DNA of 64,000 nt from Vandiemenella viatica (GCA_031002005.1 JARYHS010009186.1:103945992-104009991); one strand, 5' to 3'; numbered from the stretch's first letter, positions 45,104 through 59,062 are shown. Notes: generated by a model from the letters alone, not told the origin. A program made the numbers and translations.

Positions 45104-46797
45104 CAGTGGCGGAAACTAAAAGTCCAACACCCAGATAGAAATGGTGGAATTTTAGGAAACTTTGTAGCTATTTACAGGGTCATACCCAGAAGAAATAGTA
45201 ATAAATTGAAACGGATCAGGCTAACTTTATTACCTTTAAATACAGTTGTCAGTAAGAATTGGGCCAACCTTGAGTACCTATACATTGGAGGATCCTTGCC
45301 GGCATTGAATCAATGTCTTCTTGGGGCATTTCTCTCTACGCCTGTATGTCTTGTGGAGTCACTTTTTCCACAGTTTGTGCTCGGTGACCATAATGTTTCT
45401 ACTTCTGGCATGCCTGACATGCTTTATTAAGGATAAATCTGGGGACCGTGCAGTCCAAATTGGGATCGTAACCCATTGCAAGGCTTGTATTGTGATGACC
45501 ACAGGATGAAGATGGGTATTATCATGTTGGAAGATTCGGTTTTTATGGTGGACATGAAGGGTATCACAATAGGGTGCAGCACCACACCCACAGAGTGGTG
45601 GACAATCATTGTGCCTACAACAATAACCAACTCAGTCCTGCTATCGAAGTAGACCTGTGTGACGTTCTGAAACCACAGCAATGTAAGCCGTTTCTCCACT
45701 GCTCAGCGTTCATGTTGTTGATTATCACTTTGCCACAAACAGAATCTAGACGCGTCACTAAACACAAATGTACTCCATTCACGGGTCCAATTGCGTTCTG
45801 CATTACACAAGGTATACGATTCTGGCAATGAAATCAGATTAATGGAACACATTGCAATGGAGTCAGAGGAGTGTAACCCAGTTTCAAGTAACTGCTCTGC
45901 AATTGTCTTGGGGGTGACTCTCTCTGTAACCACTGCTTAAATCTGGCCTGCACTCAACCGTCTGCCAGAAACAGCCACCCACACAATTTCGCGGTCTTCA
46001 CATGCTATTGTCCTTCTCTATGGAATATAACTGGGCTACATTCTATTCAACCTTACCAGGCAAGCCATGTTATAAACTGCCAATGATTCCTTTTATTTCT
46101 TTCTGCAGTTGTTGCATATTAATGTAATGCATTTACGTGAACATAATATTTGCTAAACCAAGAAAAACCACACATATATGGAACACCAATAACATGAGAC
46201 GTTTATTCAAAATCATATATCCAAAAATACAAAACCGCTCGCAAGCTTAACACAATCCGTGCTCTCTTTTTGTCTCACAGCGATTACACCTCTCTCATAC
46301 TATTATTCTTTGGCAGCGCCCGCTGACCAAAGATAATTGTCCCTTAATGTCAATACTTAGAAGCTAGTCTTAGCGTATATGCTACAATCTGCGTCTTCTC
46401 TAGGAGTACTAAAGCCTTCTTTCATCCAATTGTTTACTGACATTGCACTAACGCTGATCCTGCGAGAGATTTCACGACATGATGCAACCATTTAAAACAC
46501 GCCAAGCCTCCGACTTCTCTCACAGTTTGCTTTTTGGTTGTAGATGGTCGTCATCTTTTCGCCTTGGTAAACTTGGTCGACAAGAACTTGTGGACAAAAA
46601 AGTGTGATGCTACACCACATTGATCACCACTTGTATGCTAAAGAAACCTAGAAATATTGCATAATAAATAGCCCCTTGATTCTCATAATTTCAATTTTTA
46701 ATCAATTAATAATCTTCATATGGTGATTCTCTGGGCCAAATTTCATTCATTTATCACAGTTCCATATGTGAGCTGCACTTCTAATTTCCGCCAGTCT
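45104..46797 (-). pseudogene. Near full-length, inactive Tc1-like transposon
   Basis: The ends CAGTGGCGGAAACTAAAAGT and, inverted, GACTGGCGGAAATTAGAAGT are flanked by TA on both sides; the length (about 1.69 kb) is usual for Tc1. Reading the minus strand, an HTH segment SCREISRRISVSAMSVNNW lies near 46450. RNWTREWSTFVFSDASRFCL (first catalytic Asp) lies near 45760. RTELVIVVGTMIV and FQHDNTHLHP (second Asp) follow, then WTARSPDLSLIKHV near 45420, where the expected Glu of SPIEH is Lys. At least three frame changes and several stops separate these blocks. The transposase is dead through both frameshifts and loss of the third catalytic residue. Confidence 0.88.
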
Positions 46798-46799
46798 AT

Positions 46800-47930
46800 A
46801 ATGATAGAAACTGAATGTTAAAACTGTAGAAAATATTAGAGGAAAACTGAGAGTATGATACTTTCAATATCAGATAGCTGTTAGGATTAACTGATTTCAT
46901 AAAATCTAAATTCTATTTTCTTGTTCAGGATTTAAACTCGAGTCATGGTGTAATGAAACTTACTCATGGGATAAACGATATTTAGTGTTTTATGTCAAAC
47001 TTGTTTCATAGTCTGTTGTATTACACTTGTTTACTAGTACCCTGGATAACGCTTACAGCAAATGACAACCATAACGGGAAGAGTAAAATAGTTTTGAAAA
47101 TTTAAGTTTGGTACTAACAAAATTAGCTCGTTCTTCATATAAGATTAGGTTACATTTTGAAACTATCTGAACCGTTTCCTGGTGTCATCATAATCACTAA
47201 TACATACCGATTTTAAGTGCTTCTGACCTCATGCTGAAAAAGGTTATTGACTTGCTGTTAAAACGATCTCACATTTGACCAGGCAACGTATACAACAATT
47301 GAAGTGTTTCAGTTGAATTCACTCCAGAATCAAGTAAAATTTGTAGTATACATTTAAAAAATACAATACAAAGAGAAGATTGCTTCAGACGTATGGCCAT
47401 CAAGATGCAGCTCGTCTTTTAGGTTGAATTACTTCATCATCATAATGTTTTATCGGCCTTAGAATGGATATAATTAAACATGTTTTTGAAATTTTTAAAG
47501 AAAAATCTTTTAGAGGCAACACACTTTTTAAGGTTGTAATTTTATTCCTTCTACTTTATGCCATTATCAGCAAGATCTGACTACATTCTGTATCTCTTAA
47601 TAAAAGCAAACGCTCGTTTACGGGTTCAAGGTATATATATAAAAAAACTCTGGTTTCGTCAGAACTGGTATATTTCTGTTCTTTCTTCTCTTTATTTTCT
47701 TTTCTCGTTCTCCGGAATATTTGCTTTACTTTATCATCACTTTATTTCTGCAATAATTGAATCTCTTGTGAAGGGATTAAAGTAAAAGTAGAATATTCAC
47801 TTTTAAATACTAAAAGGGTGTTCTCACCTCTTAATAATATCGCGCATTTCTTCTTCTCATTTAAAAGCAACTGAAATATACGTCCTTTTTGACCGAATAA
47901 ATACGGCGACTGAATTTTATTTGTTATATA
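46800..47930. other. No feature recognised
   Basis: AT-rich sequence without recognisable features. Confidence 0.4.
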
Positions 47931-47931
47931 T

Positions 47932-47944
47932 AAATTCAAATGTT

Positions 47945-48022
<78 letters not shown>

Positions 48023-48048
48023 ACATGCCACTACCAACATTTGAATTT
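47932..48048. repeat. (TA)n tract flanked by a 15-bp inverted repeat
   Basis: AAATTCAAATGTTGG (47932-47946) is followed by about 36 TA units (47947-48019), a short spacer and CCAACATTTGAATTT (48034-48048). The arms are perfect inverse complements. Since (TA)n is itself self-complementary, the whole 117 bp can form a cruciform or hairpin. Confidence 0.9.
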
Positions 48049-48049
48049 T

Positions 48050-50375
48050 TTTGCTTACTGCTTCAGCTACCATACAAATTCTTTGCTACTGTCTTTCACG
48101 AAGGATTCTATACCTGTTTTGTCCCTACGCGTAACTGATCAATCAGCGTCGTGTTTGGATTAATAATTCACCTTAAAAACGTTAATACGTTTTGTATCTT
48201 TACATATTCTTATATATTGATTTGAAACACCTTTAGATGTGTTCAAAAGCTGATCTCATAGAATTTATATTAGATCTGAACAGTGTACTACGATCTACGC
48301 CACCTTACATAAGTAGCTGTATATACAAGTGTGTCTATTAGTTGTTTATTCACGCTCTAACTCAACCCAAATTACAATGTAAGTAATGATACCGTTTTCA
48401 TATAGTAACAAATGAAGGAAACATATTTTCAAAGCTGCTCTAGTCAGCTTCGTTCTCTCCATCCAATCATAAGCAGATTTCCTTCAGATTCCAATACACG
48501 ACTGATTGGTATAGTGCTTTGAGCTTTCTCTGAAACACAAATCATGCTTGGAACAGCTCTTTACTTTTGCGTGCCTCATCTGGAATAGACGAGATTGCCT
48601 GAGATGAGTGCCAATGCTCGTTGGAGCATTCGTTGCCATAAAATCTGTACATCAGCGTGAGCGATCAAAAATGATATTCAGGCCTTTTTATCGTTTGCTA
48701 CTTTAATAATAAGGTTTCTGTGACTTATCCGTCTAGTGCAGCTAAATATTTTTTTTTAGCAGACGCGTTAGGTTATTTATTCAATTATCCTCATTGCCAG
48801 TTTTTGTTTCCTGTTTTAATAAGTTTTTTATTTAGCTGCTCTAGACAGATAAGACAAAGAACCTTAGAATTTTTCTATTTTTCAATTGACGCTGGGAAAC
48901 TTTACTAAGCCTTCATTTTCCTTCTACTTTCTATGCAGGGACTAGAGATACAACTGGGTTTGTGAGTATGTTGAGAGCGAAGGCAAAAACCTGGAAACTT
49001 TTCGTCCTCAGCTCTGTGTTTCTTGGTATCTCTCTCTCTTCTTCATCATCAATAATTCACTAGGCTGCCTTCAAATTGCTAAACGTTGCCGGAAGCTTTT
49101 CCTCCTTCCAACATTGTATGTCCACGGACGCGCTAGTAATATTTCGAAAATCAGGACACGGTTCGGCAAGTATCGTCTGTTAATATCATACATCGGCTAT
49201 TAGGATACCTTTGTTTTCCGCTGTTTATAGATAGAAGAATTCTTTATCGAGTTATTTAAATGTACCGATATATAAATTATTTATGTAAGTTTTGTTACTG
49301 TTTGGAGACTACCTTATATTACAATATGCTTTGCCAAAGTGCATACTCACTTATTAATTAAAGTAATGTTTATATCTGTTTGATAACGAATCAGTTTTAA
49401 GGGGCCACGATGGCTAGCAGTTTTTGAGTATTAGAATTTTATAATTGGTTGATATCGCCATTGTACCTATTATTATTTCAGATAAACAGTGGAAATATAC
49501 TGAGATTCAATACTACAATTTAAGTGATCCAAAACCACTCTCGACGAATGTGGGATTGTTTCTTCACGTTAGTTATGGCCTTTTCTTTTCCGTTCTTTGT
49601 TCACAAGAAATCTAGTTTAAAATAAAAAAAGGCGGCTTCAATCTTCTATTTAACTAAGATAAATTTTATGGTTTTTTTGGATAATTATTATGTCTAACAA
49701 ATAACATAAAATGATAAAGTCACATATGGTCCGAAAGCAGTTAAGACCACAAGACTTTTTCACATGTTTTCATTTAGTTAGGAGCTTTTAATCTGTTTTA
49801 AATTGTCTATTTTCTGTTTCTATTATTTTATAATTTTTCTCTATCCGAGGAAGCGAGTTTTTGATCCTACGATAGTTATCATCAAACTTAAATAAAGGAT
49901 TGTGAGTACTACTATTACTTGTCATTCTTGACCAGATAGGACCAATCGAAAAATTGGTTTACAAAATAATTGAATCTTTTAATCAATTAATGGTTGATTT
50001 TAGACTAACATGAATCGATTTTATATTTATCAAAATGAAAACAAAAATTATTGATCATACAGGTTCATATTGGAGCATGATTTTAATTCACTGGGCGTTG
50101 AACTAGGCGGAACGTCTTCCCAAAAATTATCTCCAACCGGAGGATTTCCTACCGGTGCATACCAAGTCAAGGATCGCTCCTCGCCACTTGTGGCTTCAAG
50201 GACTCTTCTTAGTGCAGTCAGACTCTGCCGTTTCCATGTCGTAACGCCCACGGATATTTAAAGTCTAAGGGGGAAAAAAATATATTAAAAAAAAACCTCG
50301 GTCGCCGTTCCCTTGCCAAGGCGTCATTCATATCCCACCGGTCGTGGCAGAGCGCTGGAGGAAGGCTCTTCTCAT
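48050..50375. other. No feature recognised
   Basis: About 2.3 kb, mostly AT-rich. Frames at 50048-50261 have no domain. A patch near 50090-50240 is more balanced in composition but unidentified. Confidence 0.4.
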
Positions 50376-52400
50376 TTTATTCTATTGAACTAACAACAGA
50401 ACGGTTGCCTGTCGAATTCTCAGATCATGTTGCCAACCAGTGCAAAACATACCTAACTATACAAAATATATTCATGGGGAGAGGATAATGGAAACCAAAT
50501 ATATCAATTCTAGAACATTAAGAATTACAACAGAACTTTGCAGATACATGGCAACAATGCTGAACCAAACACGGAGATTTCAGTCAACTATAGAGTGGTG
50601 GAGAAAATTGCCTAAACCCAAGATCCAACGGATGTTGAAGACCTATAGCACCGAATTAAAAAAGTGGCAAAAGCAAAAAGAAGAATTTTACTATCTTTGC
50701 TTACGAGATTTATATAAAAAGGTAGAAACAGAAAGAAAGTCAAGGCAAAAATAATAGCAATAAAAAGGAGACAACTCGAAGGAATCAAAATCAGAAGAAG
50801 GGTACATGACACTTTATCCTCTGAAGATGCTTCAATTTATCATCTAGTGCAAGAAAAGGGCAGAGCGAGGAGACATTTAATTACAGAACTAAGCATAGAA
50901 GAAGAAGAAGTCTACAAAACCCAAGATGCAATAAAACAACAAGTTTACAAGTATTATAAGCCCCTGTTTGAGAAAGTAGATAGTACCATAGACGCAGACA
51001 GAATATTAGCTTCTATAGAACAGCAATTGAACGATGAAGACCGAATAGACCTTAACAGGTTAATTGACGAGGAAGAAGCTTAAGCAGCAATCCAAAGAAG
51101 CCCCAAAAATAAATCTCCGCGACCAGATGGCATAGGAATTGAATTCTACGCTACCTTCTGGAGTCAGATGAAAGATAAATTCATTCAAATTTAAAATGAA
51201 ATTATGGAACAAAAAACTTTTACTGGGGAATTTGTAGCCGGCCTAACAGTATTAGTCCCCAAAAATGTGACTGCTAATAATATGAAGAGCTCTAGACCTA
51301 TAACTTTACGGAACAGTGATTATAAACTATTCGCTAGGGTGTTAGCACATAGAATAAAAGATAAAATACATAAGGTGATTAAAACCCACCAGGCTGCTGT
51401 TGGATATAATAGATCAATTGTCCAACTACTGTCAGAATATCGTGACGTCATAGGCTATATGAACACAAGTAACTCAGAGGCTGCTATCCTCTCACTTGAT
51501 CTCGATCGAGCATTTGATAGAGTTAACCATAACTTTCTGAAACAAACGATGATAAAGATGGGATTTGGGGAAGAGATATCAAACATCGTAAATAATTTAG
51601 TAATCAAGGCGACAACAAAAATAATCGTCAACGGGATGATGAGCGGACTTACACGAATTAGGCGATCAGTAAGACAAGGATGTCCTCTCTATGATCCCAT
51701 TTGCAATTGCCCTTGAGCCACTATTGATAAAATTAACAAAAACATTAATAGGGCTTGTATAATACCCCCGGAAATAGACAGGAAACTAAGTATCCAACTA
51801 TTATATGGAAAAATCTCTGGGCAAATATTCATAACCCAGTGTTACAGACATCTGTACATGCAATCTTGTACAAGATGGTTAATGAGACAATAGTCACAAA
51901 CTCCAAACTAAACCAAATCCATCTTCTAGAAACTGATAGATGTAATCACTGTCAAATGGCTGACACTCTACCACACAGGATTACCTACCACCGTGTCAAA
52001 GACATTTGGAACTGGACAAGGCGCACCGCAGCACACATTTTAGATAACACAACGAGAAGAATAACTCCTGAACATTTGCTTAAACCAGATATTACAACAG
52101 ATTCGAAACATAGAAGAGACGACTTAATATGGCTAATGGGAGAACACTGTATATTATATATTTTCTCAAAAGAATCCAAACATAGTAGACTATTGGGTCC
52201 AACTTGTGGTAGACTACCACAGATTCAAGAAGAGGAAAAACAAATTGAGAAGAATCCCTCCGCAAACTATTTAGAAAAAATTATACCATTTAAATAAATA
52301 ATAATAAAAAAATAGTAAAAAAGTATATTACATAATATAAAATTGTAGACGATAAAAAAGAAGGTTAAATCAAAGATGACAACCGCTTTATAAAAAATTG
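50376..52400 (+). pseudogene. L1/Tx1-like LINE ORF2 with the RT centre deleted
   Basis: The first readable part is the end of an APE-type endonuclease, LPVEFSDHVANQCKTY, with the catalytic SDH at 50420-50428. GRG-stop-WKPN follows, corresponding to GKGYWKLN. The linker has a WWRKLPKPKIQ region and the RT begins at NKSPRPDGIGIEFY (51106-51150). It continues with SRPITLRNSDYKLFARVLAH and motif A LDLDRAFDRV (Asp present), and stops after RQGCP (about 51685) at a frameshift into FAIALEPLL. The YxDD block and connection domain are absent; from 51755 the C-terminal domain follows with a CX2C...H motif (C63, C66, H74, and H79 where Cys is usual), as in zf-RVT domains. An A-rich region after 52297 may be the tail. 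Several stops make it inactive. Confidence 0.85.
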
Positions 52401-54910
52401 GACAACTCTCCTCGTATCGCTGCAGTATGGGGTTTCTGTTTACTCGAATCTGTTAAATTATAGATATAAAATATAACGAAAATAGTCTGAGTTATGAAAG
52501 GACTTGAAAAACATCGGGAAGCTACATATACGCTTCGAACGTGTTTCGCTGGTTGAAGTTGGCAGGACTGCTGCATCTTTAGCTGTCTCCTGCTTCCAAG
52601 AGTGCTTAGCTGGGAGATGCAAAAATCATCTGACTCTGTGAAACAAAAAAATGAAAATAATGAAGATAATGACTTGCATTAGAAGAGTTCATAAACTGTC
52701 AAATAACTTATAGATGTTACTCAGGCGTTGAAAGTGATTTTGCTAAGTGAAGTTCTGTTGTAAGTACATTATATGCGTATTATGACACTAAAATGAATAA
52801 ATAAATAAAGACAAAGCAAAAAAAAATTGAAAAATTGAGAAAATATATCCAAAACAACTCTCTATTGAATATTTGTCAGAAATAAATTGTTTTTTGCAAG
52901 CCCTAAAACTGGACAATCAGGTAGGAATTTCCGCATATTAATTCACTAATAAATTCTGGTCATGGGTTACTACTAATTATTTTCTTAGTGACAATTGTCA
53001 TTCAACTGTGGTAAATAAGTATTACAATTACGGAATATTCCAGTAACCTAATATAATAAAAAGTGTTCAGCTCTGAATAACCAATAAAATTAATGAAGTT
53101 TTGAAGATGCAGCGTGGGTATGAATAATTATTATTGAAATAGTGTAAGCCCGTGACCGTTTTTTGCGTATCGTCACTGGTCCAGAATAGAACCAGATTTT
53201 TAGAAGGTCAAAGATTATGACAGGTTGAAGTGATCTGTCGAAATACGAACTTGACCTTTAATTAATCCTTGGGTGAATAAAATCTCTTGAGCTTGAAAAA
53301 TGCAGAAGTATTAACAGACGTATTAAACTCGGACAGAGACGATCGCGCTATCGTGTAATTGCTTCAAAGAGCGTGGTTGGTAGACTCTAACCTGCTGAAA
53401 TACAAACCCTTATATTTGACCCTAAACGTTCACTCTACATAATTTTAAGAATTTCTGTTTAAATGGAGTGCGCAATTGGTTCGAAACCAACACGTTACTT
53501 TTTTATTGAAGCTGGACAAACATTCATAATGCAACCTTTGGTCATAGAGTCTGTAACGGCCAGAGAACTTAATGCACATTCAAATTATTCAACAGTTGAG
53601 CAATTCCGAAGAAAGCCAGAATACTCGATTTGATCTGATGTCCAATTTAAATAACCTAATAACTCACGTACAGCGAACATGAATTAAGACCATTAACGAA
53701 AGAAGACAAATCTTAATGTATAATCTTTGGTCAAGCAGCAACATTAGTGAAAGTTTTAATTAAGCTGAAATTTAGCCTATGTCAAAATGACAATTGGAAT
53801 TTGAGATTACAGAAGAAGTAATGAATAATTTAATTTTTTCTATGTTTCTTTCATTAGTGACATGTTACTGAAAAGCAATTCAACGTTTTTTTTCAGAACT
53901 AAAGTTTATCGATATTTTTTTATTAACTATGAAATAATACGAAAAGCAAACTTAATGAATGTAGTATGACAATTAATTTTGTAGCAATTGCTTAGCTATT
54001 GAATTGTGGACATAACCTTGAATTTCTTCTAATGGTATTTCTGGTCGTTGTTAATTTGCGAGCGACGGCACCGTTCTCCAGCCAATAGATTTCGAGGGAG
54101 CTTAGGAAATTATAGAGTGGATACTGCACATGTGGATGCATGTAAGTTTGCACTTATACGTACAATTTTAGTTTGATTCATAAGGTTTACAGCTTTCTGT
54201 TAAGATAGTCTGCGGCCTTCTTCAGGGAAAATAACTACAACAGTTTATAACAATGTTAACAAACTTACCATTCGCTAATCACCCACTCTGGTGATCGCTA
54301 TACGTGTCATTTTTGTTTGAAATTGCTCAAGACCCTTGGTTATTGCCTATCTTTTAGATAATGATGTCTCCAATAAAAATTGTTGTTAAAACATGCCTCT
54401 GCTGAAGGCAACTTTCGAGCCATTTATGGAGGGAGGGGGGGGGGACAACAAACCCCTTGCTCCCAATGATAAGCTCTACTGGGCCATTTCTCTCACCGGA
54501 CGGCAGTTCAGCGTTTCCAGTCGCAATCCTTTGGAACACATTTACAAACCCACTTTTTTCTAGTGCTGGGTAAGGCAGGCCTGAAAATTATATTGACACT
54601 TACTGTTCCTGAGAATGCATTGTAGACTAGACAGTGCGAAGCGATGGCGGTTACAGAAATTAACAGAAAATGCTTTTTTCCATATTCTATATAGGTGCCT
54701 TTCCTCAAAAGTAATAGCCTTCAGCTACTATGTTGCACATTGGCGTTTAGGCGTTCTGAAAAATTTACTTTGTCTTGAAGGAATTTCGAGAAGCAAATAG
54801 TGAGTGCTTGCTTCGAACATGAAATTTTTGTAACAGTGAAGTAAATGTTGAGATATATTATATTACAATCACAGAGTATATCAGATTTTGTTAACCAGAT
54901 ACAACAATTT
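52401..54910. other. Long AT-rich stretch, nothing recognised
   Basis: About 2.5 kb without a convincing gene or repeat. A G-run lies at about 54428-54437. Confidence 0.4.
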
Positions 54911-55045
54911 ACCGAGCGTGGTGAGTGAGCTGATAACGCTGTGACCTTGTATTCGGGAGGACGCCGGTTCGAATCCCCGTCCGGGCATCAAGATTTGGGT
55001 TTTCAATAGTTTCCCTATAGCACTGTAGGCGAATTCCTGGATGCT
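54911..55045 (+). mobile_element. SINE copy (family B), 5' part
   Basis: ACCGAGCGTGGTGAGTGAGC (A box region), then B box GGTTCGAATCC at 54966-54976 and AGATTTGGGTTTTCAATAG. The body reaches GGCGAATTCCTGGATGCTTC and then diverges from the family. The pol III promoter looks intact. Confidence 0.85.
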
Positions 55046-55724
55046 TCTGTAACGAACGAGCTGTGATACGCCACAGTCAGTTGGATTCGCCTCTGATCAA
55101 CCACTCCCCGATCAGTTTCACTGAAGATATGTGATTATAGGATCAGAGAAATTATGTTCTGCCCTCACTTAGTGTTAGTAATGAGCAGGAATCAGTGATA
55201 CAAGTGGAACATGTAGTTGAAAGAATGGAGTGACTTTAATATCTTCAATAAAAATAGGCAACATAGAAACACACTTGAAGTAGCTGAAAAATACTGCATA
55301 AAATAGCTCTTATGAATGAAAATTCTTACTAATAAAATCCTGTCTCTCGGGACACTTTTTCTAAGCCAGCAGATGGGTATAAATGCATCAGCCTTTACCT
55401 AATAAATTCTTCATGCTATCTGGTGGCGTGATCCATCCTGAGACTCGGCGAAAGAGACTGCTTCAGACTGAGCTCCCTGGCGTAGAAGTGTGGTGGGGGG
55501 AAGTCATGTGACATTAGTTCTATTCGCTTAAAACATCTGACTAAGGGATTTTTGAATTTACCCTGGTAGGGAGGCCTCTTATCAAGAGAAGACAAGCTTT
55601 TAACCTTGGACTATGCTGTGTCGAGTGGAATTACATTACATGGCTGTAGCTTGAGAAATATTATCCCGAGTAAAAAATTGCTTAATACTATAGCTAAAAT
55701 CCCTCAATATACTACACTTCCTTC
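55046..55724. other. No feature recognised
   Basis: Mixed sequence between two SINE pieces. No frame of interest. Confidence 0.4.
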
Positions 55725-55815
55725 AAACAGTCTTGGCCGAATTCTTTACCGTTCCTGGTCCCCAGTCCTTTCCCGTCTCTAATGACCTCGACGTCAACGA
55801 GGCTCAAAGCCACCA
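55725..55815 (+). mobile_element. SINE 3' fragment (family B)
   Basis: TTGGCCGAATTCTTTACCGT, CCCCAGTCCTTTCCCGTCTC and ATGACCTCGACGTCAACGAG match the 3' half of the family. The head is missing. Confidence 0.7.
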
Positions 55816-55839
55816 AAAAATTTAAAAAATAAAAATTTA

Positions 55840-56655
55840 AAAAATGTGATACCTCTTATTAAAGAACCCGTAAATTCTAAAATTCTTCATCTAGTTATCA
55901 TGAAAATAATTAATCAGCTTACAGTATTTCATGTACCATATGCAAAAGTAAATTTACTTTTATAACTAATGCAGTGTGGGTTTTTGGAATACTAGCAGGT
56001 GCCCAGGTCACAAAAAAACTTTAAAATTATTAAAATCAATTGAAACAATGGACGATAAGTGAATAACGCTTTCTAATCTTCAAAAATGAACATTTGCTCG
56101 TGTAGTAATTCCTATTTTTTTTAAATTATTTTCTATTAAATTTTTACTTCTAGAACAATTAATTCAATACAATGAATGAGACAAAGAAACAAAGCGAGTG
56201 AAAAACATTCTTATGTAGAGTGATGAAATATTTGGTATTATAGTTGTTGTACGGCAACGTTCGGGTACACATTTGTCATCACCCACTATCGAATATCAAC
56301 AGCATGAGTATCGACATTTTTGTATTCCATGGTTTTGCGATATCTCTGACGTGGAATGATGGGATGTCAAATTCCGTAACACTATGACTCAAATCTGTCC
56401 ATTCACTTATTAAGAAGCTTAACTCTGTTGTGACGACGTCGATTCCTAAGAACAAATTTAAAGAAAAGGAACTAATAGAATCTAGTGCTGTCGCGTGCTA
56501 GCTGATAACGTGCACTAGGTGCTCCTCACAGAAAAACTTGAATAAAATTGTATTCACTAAAAGAAAATTGGAAAAACTAATCAAACAAAAGTAATTTATT
56601 AAATATTAGTTATACGTTTTTGCAAAATTTTCTTTAAAAACTATTATATAAATCT
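55840..56655. other. No feature recognised
   Basis: AT-rich gap between two SINE 3' fragments. Confidence 0.4.
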
Positions 56656-56659
56656 AAAA

Positions 56660-56790
56660 CTCCAGGTGAATGCCAGAATGGTTTCTTTAAAAAATTTGGC
56701 AGAATTCCTTTCTGTTACTGGCCCCTAGTCCTTTCCGAACTCTAATAGCCTCAACGTCGATGAGGCGTAAAGGGCAGAAGCAAAAAATAT
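56660..56790 (+). mobile_element. SINE 3' fragment (family B)
   Basis: CTCCAGGTGAATGCCAGAAT, GGCAGAATTCCTTTCTGTTA, CCCCTAGTCCTTTCCGAACT and CAACGTCGATGAGGCGTAAA correspond to the body and tail of the family. It shares CCCCnAGTCCTTTCC with the 55725 copy, so the two may be one subfamily. Confidence 0.75.
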
Positions 56791-56799
56791 CAAGCACAA

Positions 56800-58595
56800 A
56801 GAAAAATTAAATCGAAAGAAATTATTTTATGTCATGGGGAAATTTCTAATCTGTTGAAAGAAGTATTTTCATGACACGTATATTATCCCATTCATTAAAT
56901 TCTCCATCCAAAGTATCACATGATTTTTTGTAAGAAAAATTTATTTAATGAAGTAGGCCTACCATAATTGTGTCACAATAACTCATTTATTTAGTTCTTA
57001 AAAACCATAAACTCCAGTAAAATTGCTATAATTGTCCTAAAACTTCAGCAGACTATATATCACTGTAAGTATTTACGAAATTTCAGGATAAGTGGTTTCG
57101 ACAATAAAGTAACGATGGTTTTTTTAACTTTTTTCAGCAAAAGCAAAAGATTTTAAAAGTTGTGGAATAAAATAAACTTAAAAAGTAGGCGAAAAAATTT
57201 TTACTTTGGCTTACAATAAACCCCACACATGTAATTGTTTTCATGCTCTGTGATTTTTAGAGAATTTATATTATGGTCGTGTTACGGTTAGTAAGAACTA
57301 ATGCAGAGGGTCATTGCACATTTCTTAGTTGCAGGATTCAGAAGTAATGAGGGTGTGACGGACGGACGTACGGATGGAAAAATCAGTGAGTCAAAAGGGA
57401 TCAGTTTTCCACGCAAAAGTACGGAGCGCTAAAACAAAGAAATTAATGTTAAGAAGACCTCATTTTGTGTTGGAGAAAACCACTTTACCAAAATGCATTC
57501 TGCCTGTAGACTGGACGTGAGCTCAATAACTCGGGCACTGTCGTAGGGCGATGAGCCCGAAGTGTTGGTTACACTGGCGGCCACCAACGCGCTGCTTAGT
57601 TAACTAGGAAATTTTAAATGAATAAACGCATTGACTCTATTTACGATTATCTTGTTAAATGGAAGTGTAACTACGATACGTGATAAAGGAAAATTGTCTG
57701 TTGAAGAAGTAACGATACACAAATACTATGGGAAGAGATAAAAAATAATAACAGGAGGCAGAGATATATGCGACAATCTTTTAAACTTACATGTTGTTAT
57801 TTGTTTATTTACGACGGTTACATGTAAAAATTAAATAAGGAGAAGTACATCCGATGTGTACGATCTATTCCCTGCAGAAGTTACTAAAATGAGTTCACAA
57901 CATAATAATTTTTGACAGAAAGTATGAAACAGGGAGGTTTTAAAAAATTCAAAGAGAGATTATACGAAAGGTAAAAAATCACGAAAGATAGCAAACTAAT
58001 TAATTATCTTTGCTCGTTTTTTAAATTATGCATTGTTTAGAAACTTTCTCATAACAATAAAACTTTTCGATGTGGAAATAATTACAAGTATAACAATAAC
58101 AGAGTTCAGCGATTTATTAAAAAAATAAAATGAAGCATTTAATCCGAAGCAGAGATGCCATGTTCATTTTCTCACTGTGAGTATAACCATTGCCTGCTTT
58201 GGGAGAAATAGTGCAAAAATGAAGGTCAGAATGCGATTTTACTATGTAGAAAGTTTTTTTTATCATTGCTTATTTGTTGGTTATAGGGACGCATTTTATT
58301 AAAAAAAAATCGACAGCCACGCACGCTGCCCGTGTACGCCAATACCTCAAAATGACACATTTATGTGTCAAATTTTGTATGATTATTTCCTCACTACACC
58401 AGGCTTATGAATGCGGTATGCTGGGAAGTAGCATTACAGGACTCAATGGCATTAGAATTGTCCTTAACAAACAAGGAAAAGTATAGACGAAACATAATAG
58501 GATATCGTATATCTAGTTGGTCTTAGTTTTCGGCTAGGACACCTAACTTGGTCTGCTAGAATGCAACACTAGATCGAGGCGTTGGAGCCGTCACT
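56800..58595. other. No feature recognised
   Basis: AT-rich with a GGACGGACGTACGGATGG patch at about 57359-57376. No gene seen. Confidence 0.4.
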
Positions 58596-58599
58596 GTCG

Positions 58600-58880
58600 G
58601 GGTAACTCGCAAACGTCATTAGACACGGTAACAGTGGAGTCGGGTCGGGTCGGGTCGGGTGCATTATGGTAATTGGCGCCACGGGCCAAGTCCGGCAGCC
58701 TGCAAAGTAGGTTACGGCTGCCTCGGACGCTGATCCGGTTACCAGCTCAAGACGAGGAGCAGGTAGCAGGCGCGTCTACAAAGGACTGCAGCGCTCGCAA
58801 TGCCCATGTCAGAACGCCCGGCAACCAGCTGCCACTAAACTTCAATACGGTAATCGGAAACTCGAGGGCTATCACAAAGG
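58600..58880. other. GC-rich island with (CGGGT)4
   Basis: Contains four tandem CGGGT units (58641-58660), followed by GCATTATGGTAATTGGCGCC and CpG-bearing sequence. The frame at 58673-58894 has no domain. It resembles the other GC islands but is weaker. Confidence 0.35.
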
Positions 58881-59062
58881 GAATGCTACTCTGAAAAGCG
58901 AAGTAGATGGTTGAAACACGTATCGATAACGAAATATTATTTGACTGTGCTGACACATGTCGTACGGACAGAATTAATCCGTTGCGCGTAATCATACATA
59001 TTATTTCAAAAAGTGGCGAACCATCTTTCTCCCTTCATACTTAACCAAAATCGTAATACGTT

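Noticed and set aside
47742..48163. Frames rich in Ile-Tyr repeats
   Set aside because: Translation of the (TA)n tract, not a protein.
58673..58995. Frames on both strands in the 58.7-kb GC patch
   Set aside because: Opposite-strand overlap and low-complexity composition; no domain.
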